Below, in pieces: positions 1-4,253 of a stretch of DNA of 7,000 bases. The first letter of the stretch is position 1, and the number at the start of each line of letters is the position of its first letter. The notes beneath the pieces are model-generated. The model did not search any database and was not told the origin of the DNA. It saw nothing but the letters and a program-made list of their open reading frames with translations. The translations under genes and the position numbers were made by a program. Source of the stretch: an uncultured Clostridia bacterium (GTDB taxonomy: Bacteria > Bacillota > Clostridia > Oscillospirales > Acutalibacteraceae); NCBI GenBank assembly GCA_947624755.1, contig CANQLQ010000103.1, forward strand, positions 1 to 7,000, in the 5' to 3' direction.

Positions 1-8
1 CGTAATTG

Positions 9-76
9 CTGCACGCCATGCGTGCCTGCGGGCGATGCCCGTGGGCGACCACATGGGGTCGCCCCTACGCGTGCAG
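9..76. repeat. GC-rich palindromic repeat element
   Basis: The ends are a perfect 8-bp inverted pair, CTGCACGC at 9-16 and GCGTGCAG at 69-76. Inside are two more hairpins: CGGGC/GCCCG (29-33/37-41, loop GAT) and GGGCGACC/GGTCGCCC (43-50/57-64, loop ACATGG). The left end can instead pair locally (11-16 with 20-25). The block is much richer in GC than the AT-rich DNA that follows. Its GGGCGACC...GGTCGCCCCTACG core resembles interspersed palindromes I recall from gut Clostridia genomes; that is memory, not a search. No coding potential is seen. It is probably a non-autonomous dispersed repeat. Confidence 0.6.
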
Positions 77-122
77 TGGTGTTAATATAAAGATTTACAT
101 AAACCTACCCCCGTGGACTATG

Positions 123-146
123 TCCATTGACTAATCCATTGACAAA
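123..146. repeat. 12-bp tandem direct repeat upstream of the GH89 gene
   Basis: Two adjacent 12-bp units, TCCATTGACTAA (123-134) and TCCATTGACAAA (135-146), differ at one position. They lie about 50 bp upstream of the promoter -35 box. A short inverted repeat, TGGAC/GTCCA (114-118/122-126), overlaps their left edge. The position would suit an activator-binding site, but no known operator is recognised, and the TTGACA inside the second unit has no suitable -10 box behind it. Confidence 0.3.
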
Positions 147-192
147 AATTATATAAACTTAAAATTACTTTTATAAAATATTACGTTCTTTA

Positions 193-221
193 TTGACTAT
201 TTGCTCTATGTTTAGTAAAAT
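193..221 (+). promoter_or_regulatory. sigma-A-type promoter of the GH89 gene
   Basis: TTGACT at 193-198 (five of six consensus bases) is separated by exactly 17 bp from TAAAAT at 216-221 (five of six). Transcription would start near 228, giving a leader of about 27 nt. The leader holds the Shine-Dalgarno AGGAGA at 240-245, nine bases before the ATG at 255. No operator overlapping the boxes is evident. Confidence 0.7.
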
Positions 222-254
222 GAAATACAATTTGAGATTAGGAGATGCATAATT

Positions 255-2861
255 ATGTCACATAACGAAATTTTGCTCAAATCTGAAAATATTTTTGTTG
301 GTGAAAACAAAAAGGACGCTTCTAAAATTGTTGATAAAAATTCTCGTACAAAATGGGTCGGCGGTCAGTTCCCGGCAATTATTCAGATTGATCTTGAAAA
401 TAATTATCATATCAATAAAGTTACGCTTGAAATTCCGAAAAACAGTTACAGTATTTTCGCCGTTTTTGCAAGCTGTGACGGCGTAAACTTTGGTGAAGTA
501 GCAAGACAGGACAGCGAGCTTGTTTCAAAAGGAAAATATGAAATTGACTGTGATTTCTTTGCAAGATTCGTGCGTGTTCTCGTTAAGTATAATTCACACT
601 CACCGTATGTTGAAATAAAAAATATTGAACTTTACGGTGATAAATGCGATTGGCAAGTTGATACTTTTAACGCTGTTTTCCCGGAAAAATTTGAGGACAG
701 CGAGTATAACACAGAAATTACTAATGACGATGCTATAAATGAACTCTACGGTATCGTTGAAAGAACTGTCGGCGCTCAGTATAAAAGCTGGTTTGTTCTT
801 GAAATTGCTGAAAGCGAAAAGGAATTTTATGAAATTTCCGACTGTAACGGTAAAATTAAAATTACGGGTAACAGCGGCGTTAATATTGCCGCAGGTATAA
901 ACTATTTTTATAAGTATTTCTGTAACGTACATATCTCACAGGTCGGTAACAATACCGTTATGCCCGAAAATATTCCTTTAGTCGAAAAAACAATTCACGT
1001 TGAAACTCCGTTTAAGGTAAGATATTCCTATAACTATTGCGCCCTTTCATATACAATGGCCTTTTGGGGAGAAAAGCAATGGCAGAAAGAGCTTGACTGG
1101 CTTGCTCTTAACGGCGTAAATGTTATCCTTGACATCACTGCCCAAGAGGAAGTTTGGAGAAGATTCCTTTCAAAGCTCGGCTATAATAACAACGAAATCA
1201 AAAGCTTTATCACCGGACCTGCATATTACGCATGGTTCAATATGGCAAATATATATTCCGTAGGCGGTCCCGTTCATGACGGCTTTTTCAAAAAAAGAAC
1301 CGACCTTGCAAGAAAAAATCAACTCTTTATGAGAAAACTTGGTATGATGCCTGTTCTTCAAGGTTATTCAGGCATGGTTCCCAAAGACATCAAAGACCAC
1401 GTTCCGACCGCAGAAGTTATTGCACAGGGACTTTGGAATGAGCTTCCAAGACCGTATATGCTCAAAACTGACAGCAAGACATATATAGACTTTGCAAGGA
1501 CCTTTTATGACTGTCAGAAAGAAGTTTTTGGGGATATTACAAAATATTTTGCAACCGATCCCTTCCACGAGGGCGGTACAAGCGGCAGAATGAAAGTTCA
1601 AACCGTTGCAAAACAAATAGTATCTCTTATGCTTGAAAACAATCCCGACAGCGTATGGATAATACAGTCTTGGGGTGAAAATCCTTCAAAAGAGCTTGTT
1701 GAAGGACTTGAAGGCTTCAAAGATCACGCTCTCATACTTGACCTTTATGCAGAGAAAAGGCCAAGATGGCAAAATTTCCTCGGAAAAGAATTTATGTCAA
1801 CACCGTGGGCTTACTGTATGCTTAACAACTTCGGAGGAAGAATGGGACTTCACGGTCACCTTCGCACAATTGCAAAAGAAGTTTCGCGCGCAAGCAAAGA
1901 GGCCAAATTTATGGCAGGCGTCGGAATTACGCCGGAAGCTACTCACTCCAATCCTATTGTTTTTGATTTGTTTTTTGAAACAGCCTGGACACAAACCGAA
2001 AAAATAGAGCAAATAAAGCTTGATAACTGGCTCAAAGGATATATCAAAAGAAGATACGGCAATTATACCGATACGATGTATAAGGCGATTAAAATTCTTG
2101 ATGATACGGCATACAATCCCGAACTCAACGAAAGCGGTGAAGGCGCACCCGAATCTGTTATCAACGCCCGCCCTGCCCTTAAAATAAAATCGGCTTCAAC
2201 TTGGGGCAACGGAGTAATTGCATATGATAAAAAGCTGTTTGAAAAAGCGGTCGGTCTTTTTGTAAAAGACTATGATAAATTCTGCAAAAGTGAAGGCTAC
2301 CTTTATGACCTCGCCGACCTTTTAAAGCAGGTTCTTTCAAATACAGCTCAGGAATATCAGCTTCGCATGGCAAAAGCATATACAGACAAAGACCTTATTG
2401 AATTCACAAAATGGTCGGACAAATTCCTTGACTTAATAGAATATACCGATAAAGTTCTTGCCTGCCAAAAAGAATTTTTGCTCGGAAATTGGATTTCCCA
2501 GGCAAAAGAGCTTGCCGCCGGCTTTGATGAATTTACAAAGAAAATGTTTGAATTTAATGCCCGTGCTCTTATTACAACCTGGGCAGGCGCAAGACTTGCG
2601 GCAGACAAAGGCGGACTTAAAGATTATTCAAATAAACAATGGGCAGGTCTTACGAAAGACTTCTACCTTGAGAGATGGAAAATATGGGTTGACAACTGCA
2701 AAGCGCAGCTTAGCAAAAAAGGTTCAAAAGATATTGACTGGTTCAAAATCGAAAGCCGCTGGGGCTGGCTTGAAAATGAATATCCGAGTGAAATTTCTGA
2801 CCTTTCACTTAAAGAAGCTGCAGAAAAAATCCTTACCGATTACAGCGTTAAAAAATTATAA
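255..2861 (+). CDS. GH89 alpha-N-acetylglucosaminidase with N-terminal F5/8C (CBM32-like) domain
   Basis: Predicted retaining exo-glycosidase that removes terminal alpha-linked GlcNAc, as on gastric-type mucin glycans or heparan-derived fragments. Residues about 5-128 look like a discoidin/F5-8 type C beta-sandwich. About 150-250 is the small NAGLU N-terminal domain, about 255-590 the TIM barrel (it opens with RYSYNYCALSYTMAFWGEKQ, a strong GH89 signature), and 590-868 the helical C-terminal domain. By family analogy the acid/base is Glu439 (in DPFHEGG) and the nucleophile Glu561 (in GITPEAT). The 868 residues give a complete GH89 core. The start is supported by AGGAGA at 240-245. No signal peptide or anchor is visible, so the enzyme is probably cytoplasmic and would act on imported oligosaccharides; many GH89 enzymes are secreted or lysosomal. 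The gene has its own promoter, and no partner transporter or glycosidase lies in the window. Family assignment is secure; the substrate is inferred. Confidence 0.95.
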   Translation: MSHNEILLKSENIFVGENKKDASKIVDKNSRTKWVGGQFPAIIQIDLENNYHINKVTLEIPKNSYSIFAVFASCDGVNFGEVARQDSELVSKGKYEIDCDFFARFVRVLVKYNSHSPYVEIKNIELYGDKCDWQVDTFNAVFPEKFEDSEYNTEITNDDAINELYGIVERTVGAQYKSWFVLEIAESEKEFYEISDCNGKIKITGNSGVNIAAGINYFYKYFCNVHISQVGNNTVMPENIPLVEKTIHVETPFKVRYSYNYCALSYTMAFWGEKQWQKELDWLALNGVNVILDITAQEEVWRRFLSKLGYNNNEIKSFITGPAYYAWFNMANIYSVGGPVHDGFFKKRTDLARKNQLFMRKLGMMPVLQGYSGMVPKDIKDHVPTAEVIAQGLWNELPRPYMLKTDSKTYIDFARTFYDCQKEVFGDITKYFATDPFHEGGTSGRMKVQTVAKQIVSLMLENNPDSVWIIQSWGENPSKELVEGLEGFKDHALILDLYAEKRPRWQNFLGKEFMSTPWAYCMLNNFGGRMGLHGHLRTIAKEVSRASKEAKFMAGVGITPEATHSNPIVFDLFFETAWTQTEKIEQIKLDNWLKGYIKRRYGNYTDTMYKAIKILDDTAYNPELNESGEGAPESVINARPALKIKSASTWGNGVIAYDKKLFEKAVGLFVKDYDKFCKSEGYLYDLADLLKQVLSNTAQEYQLRMAKAYTDKDLIEFTKWSDKFLDLIEYTDKVLACQKEFLLGNWISQAKELAAGFDEFTKKMFEFNARALITTWAGARLAADKGGLKDYSNKQWAGLTKDFYLERWKIWVDNCKAQLSKKGSKDIDWFKIESRWGWLENEYPSEISDLSLKEAAEKILTDYSVKKL

Positions 2862-2864
2862 AGT

Positions 2865-2900
2865 TTAAGGAAGCATTGGATTTAATCAGTGCTTCCTTAG
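2865..2900. repeat. collapsed copy of the TTAA-type MITE; possible terminator of the GH89 gene
   Basis: Four bases after the GH89 stop, TAAGGAAGCA (2866-2875) pairs perfectly with TGCTTCCTTA (2890-2899); the stem extends inward with wobble pairs to a loop near 2880-2885. The right half (2879-2899) matches the right end of the MITE at 4073-4093 in 20 of 21 positions. The left half matches about the first 14 bases of the MITE left end. It is therefore best read as a MITE copy whose interior has been deleted. The hairpin could also end transcription of the glycosidase gene, although no strong T-run follows it. Confidence 0.65.
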
Positions 2901-3071
2901 TATAATTGGGTCGATGATAACGGCGCAATATTCTTTCTTGCAGGCTCTTCTGATAAGCTTCGGTACAAGCTTGTCCATAGGCACGCTTTTCCCCAAAAAA
3001 TTCCATTTGTAAATGCTTTTGAGGTTATGGGTTAAGATATATAAAAATATCTTTAAAGCGGTGCAGGCAGC
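2886..3071 (-). pseudogene. AAA_25-type mobile-element ATPase fragment
   Basis: This is a minus-strand open stretch of 61 codons bounded by stops, with no start signal. Its second half reads GKSVPMDKLVPKLIRR followed by a Walker-B-like CAVIIDPI. I recognise this as the segment before and including Walker B in the AAA_25/RepA-like ATPases of plasmids and integrative elements of Clostridia, where DPIYKV normally follows. Here the similarity stops right after DPI. The frame then enters the inverted-repeat relic and ends as LRKH-stop, so the Walker A region, the sensor regions and the rest of the gene are missing. The match probably begins near position 3040. It is a remnant with no function of its own, and evidence that a mobile element once occupied this locus. 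Confidence 0.55.
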
Positions 3072-3137
3072 TTATTGAGAGGTATCGTTAAAAGTTGCAC
3101 TCCCTTATGTTTTTTATTCCTATAAAAAGTTGAACAA

Positions 3138-3500
3138 TTAACGCAAACCGCATAACTCATATAATTCTTCAATATAAGGCGATTTATATTCCATGTATTT
3201 GTCTATATTATCGGGAAAAAGTCTTGCAGCGGTTTCCTTGACATAACTGTATTTTTTTACCGCCTCCGGATTCTTCCTTAAAAAATCTCTAAACATGATA
3301 TGACGTAATAACTCTTTGGAATACCGGGGACACACATACAAATGATGCGCCTGCAAATGCGGCTTATCAGCATATTTAAAAGCTTCTCTGTCTTTTATTC
3401 CCAAGTCGCCTAAAGCATCTGCAATCTCCCGTTTTATATTTTCAAAATCCGTTTTCCATTTAGGGTCATACGGTAAAACAATTACTTTTTTGGTTTTCAT
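3138..3500 (-). CDS. GrpB-family protein with internal deletion
   Basis: The 120-residue product opens with VIVLPYDPKW and closes with HHLYVC, FRDFLRKNPEAVKKY and YMEYKSPYIEELYEL, the order and motifs of the GrpB family (UPF0157, nucleotidyltransferase-like fold). Usual members are about 170 residues. Between them should lie the GSTSVPG...AKPIIDI motif, the most conserved part; here ALGDLGIKDREAF joins the first helix straight to the segment after that core. About 50 residues appear to be missing in frame, near positions 3399-3410. The remainder stays open. No convincing ribosome-binding site precedes the ATG, and the tRNA terminator lies just upstream, so expression is doubtful. It is probably a degraded gene. 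The biochemical role of GrpB is poorly defined, so none is assigned. Family call fairly sure; non-function inferred. Confidence 0.75.
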   Translation of the reverse strand: MKTKKVIVLPYDPKWKTDFENIKREIADALGDLGIKDREAFKYADKPHLQAHHLYVCPRYSKELLRHIMFRDFLRKNPEAVKKYSYVKETAARLFPDNIDKYMEYKSPYIEELYELCGLR

Positions 3501-3513
3501 TTTTAACTAACGA

Positions 3514-3565
3514 ATAAAAAAACGGACACCAATGTTGACAGCTATTGTATCAAAATCAGTGTCCG
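3514..3565 (-). terminator. Rho-independent terminator of tRNA-Pro
   Basis: Read on the minus strand, CGGACAC (3565-3559) pairs with GTGTCCG (3529-3523) and is followed directly by a run of seven T (3522-3516). The long loop (3530-3558) has a further weak self-complementary stretch. It begins four bases past the tRNA CCA end, so it should end the tRNA transcript before the GrpB remnant. Confidence 0.75.
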
Positions 3566-3569
3566 ATTC

Positions 3570-3646
3570 TGGTCCGAGTGGCGGGACTTGAACCCACGGC
3601 CTCTTGACCCCCAGTCAAGCGCGCTACCAAGCTGCGCCACACCCGG
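3570..3646 (-). tRNA. tRNA-Pro (anticodon GGG)
   Basis: On the minus strand the 77-nt gene folds into a full cloverleaf. The acceptor stem is CCGGGTG/CACTCGG (one G-U pair), the D stem GCGC/GCGC, the anticodon stem CTTGA/TCAAG with loop CTGGGGG, and the T arm GTGGG-TTCAAGT-CCCGC. A73 and an encoded CCA follow. The anticodon GGG (positions 3610-3612) reads CCC and CCU proline codons. Its promoter and terminator are both visible, so it is a single-gene transcription unit. Confidence 0.97.
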
Positions 3647-3671
3647 ATATTTAATTTTACAAAGTATTGAG

Positions 3672-3700
3672 ATTATATCACTATTAAGGTATATTGTCAA
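3672..3700 (-). promoter_or_regulatory. consensus promoter of tRNA-Pro
   Basis: On the minus strand TTGACA (3700-3695) and TATAAT (3677-3672) both match consensus perfectly and are 17 bp apart. The predicted start near 3665 lies about 19 bases before the mature tRNA 5' end at 3646. This strength fits a stable-RNA gene. Confidence 0.9.
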
Positions 3701-3736
3701 TACATTTTCCAAATAAAGGCTAAATTTGTATAAAAC

Positions 3737-3764
3737 TTTATAATTAAGAATTAACCATTATAAA
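3737..3764. repeat. AT-rich inverted repeat between divergent promoters
   Basis: TTTATAAT (3737-3744) and ATTATAAA (3757-3764) are perfect inverted copies 12 bp apart. They lie between the leftward tRNA promoter and the rightward promoter at 3778. This could be an operator for the helix-turn-helix protein encoded downstream, but the sequence is so AT-rich that chance is a real alternative. Confidence 0.2.
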
Positions 3765-3777
3765 CCTACAATAAACA

Positions 3778-3806
3778 TTGATTTCTTTTAACATGAGCAA
3801 TATAAT
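3778..3806 (+). promoter_or_regulatory. promoter of the HTH/effector module
   Basis: TTGATT (3778-3783, four of six consensus bases) is followed after 17 bp by a perfect TATAAT (3801-3806). The start would be near 3813, ahead of a Shine-Dalgarno AGGA at 3830-3833 that faces the remains of the regulator's start codon. No other good promoter is seen before the large gene at 4254, so this one may have served both genes. The MITE now lies between it and the large gene. Confidence 0.65.
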
Positions 3807-3840
3807 AAAGGAAGAAGTTTATAAGGTGTAGGATTTTTGT

Positions 3841-4204
3841 ATAAGTGAAGTAACAGAACGCCGGTACTCTATGCGTGAGATTATGGAACATCTCGGTGTT
3901 AGCAGAGATATAGTTTTAAGGAACCGCTGAATAAATCACGCCTGCCGGCTGAACGCACATCTTGCACCGATATTTTCCGTCATTTTTGCCAAAAGCTCCT
4001 TGAAATACGTCAGTATTCCTGCGTCGCTTTTGACAATCTGACGAAAAATTCGGCGGCGCAATCTGCACGTTCGATTTAATCAGCGCTTCCTTAACTTGGA
4101 TAGATAAGAAAAATATGCCCGCCACAAAAATTTGCAGACTCTAGAAATTCAAAATTAGCGAAGTAGATGCTTGGGCAAAAGCCGGCAATGCTTCTGATAA
4201 ATAG
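3841..4204 (+). pseudogene. excisionase-type helix-turn-helix regulator, interrupted by a MITE
   Basis: The halves are codons 3841-3918 and 4094-4204 around an inserted element. Joined through one TTAA they read as a 62-codon protein: residues 6-26 contain ERRYSMREIMEHLGVSRD, then VLTWIDKKNMPATKI, then KFKISEVDAWAKAGNASDK. This is the HTH_17/excisionase-family pattern (helix-turn-helix, then the usual K-GRLWKFK wing). Such small proteins are DNA-binding regulators or recombination directionality factors. Three lesions are visible: the insertion; TAG at 4142-4144 where the family has Trp of RLW; and ATA at 3841-3843 where ATG is expected, seven bases behind AGGA. A GGC-to-TGC change (Cys for Gly) is also likely. 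The stop lies 49 bases before the large gene, so it was probably its operon partner and regulator. Reconstruction is strong; the regulatory role is inferred. Confidence 0.8.
3916..4094. mobile_element. MITE with TTAA target duplication
   Basis: TTAA stands at both ends (3916-3919 and 4091-4094). The body, 3920-4090, is 171 bp. The inverted ends, TTAAGGAACCGCTGAATAAA... and the complement of ...TTTAATCAGCGCTTCCTTAA, match at 20 of 22 positions. The interior is also an imperfect palindrome: about 3950-3990 pairs with about 4036-4072, and AATAC/GTATT near the centre forms the tip, so the strand could fold into one long hairpin. The left arm carries about 13 extra bases near 3938-3950. No transposase is encoded, so movement would need one elsewhere in the genome. 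Removing the body plus one TTAA rejoins the regulator gene in frame, which defines the insertion precisely. Related ends occur at 2865-2900 and 6402-6424. The transposase family is not identifiable from the sequence. Confidence 0.85.
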
Positions 4205-4239
4205 GCACGGAAATTTTAGGGCGTATTTCAAAGCAGCAC

Positions 4240-4245
4240 GGGGGA
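4240..4245 (+). promoter_or_regulatory. ribosome-binding site fixing the start of the large membrane gene
   Basis: GGGGGA lies eight bases before ATG 4254. The frame is open upstream to an ATG at 4167, but that ATG has no comparable site and lies inside the second half of the regulator gene in another frame. The 29 extra residues are therefore out-of-frame regulator sequence, not protein. Confidence 0.7.
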
Positions 4246-4253
4246 ATAAAATT

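Noticed and set aside
139..167. TTGACA at 139-144 as a second GH89 promoter
   Set aside because: The bases 17 bp further on (162-167) do not resemble a -10 box, and a better promoter lies at 193-221.
600..2608. Several minus-strand and shifted open frames inside the GH89 gene
   Set aside because: The GH89 frame is complete with family motifs throughout; the others lack ribosome-binding sites and any recognisable domain.
3535..3565. TTGACA at 3535-3540 as a rightward promoter
   Set aside because: No -10 box follows at suitable spacing, and the bases lie in the loop of the tRNA terminator.
3570..3646. tRNA-Pro as the integration site of the HTH/effector module
   Set aside because: Integrases usually use the tRNA 3' end, which faces the GrpB remnant. 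The module lies on the 5' side beyond the tRNA promoter, and no duplicated tRNA tail was found.
4167..4253. Upstream ATG giving a 749-residue form of the large membrane protein
   Set aside because: The extra 29 residues overlap the second half of the HTH gene in another frame and lack a ribosome-binding site; ATG 4254 has GGGGGA at good spacing.
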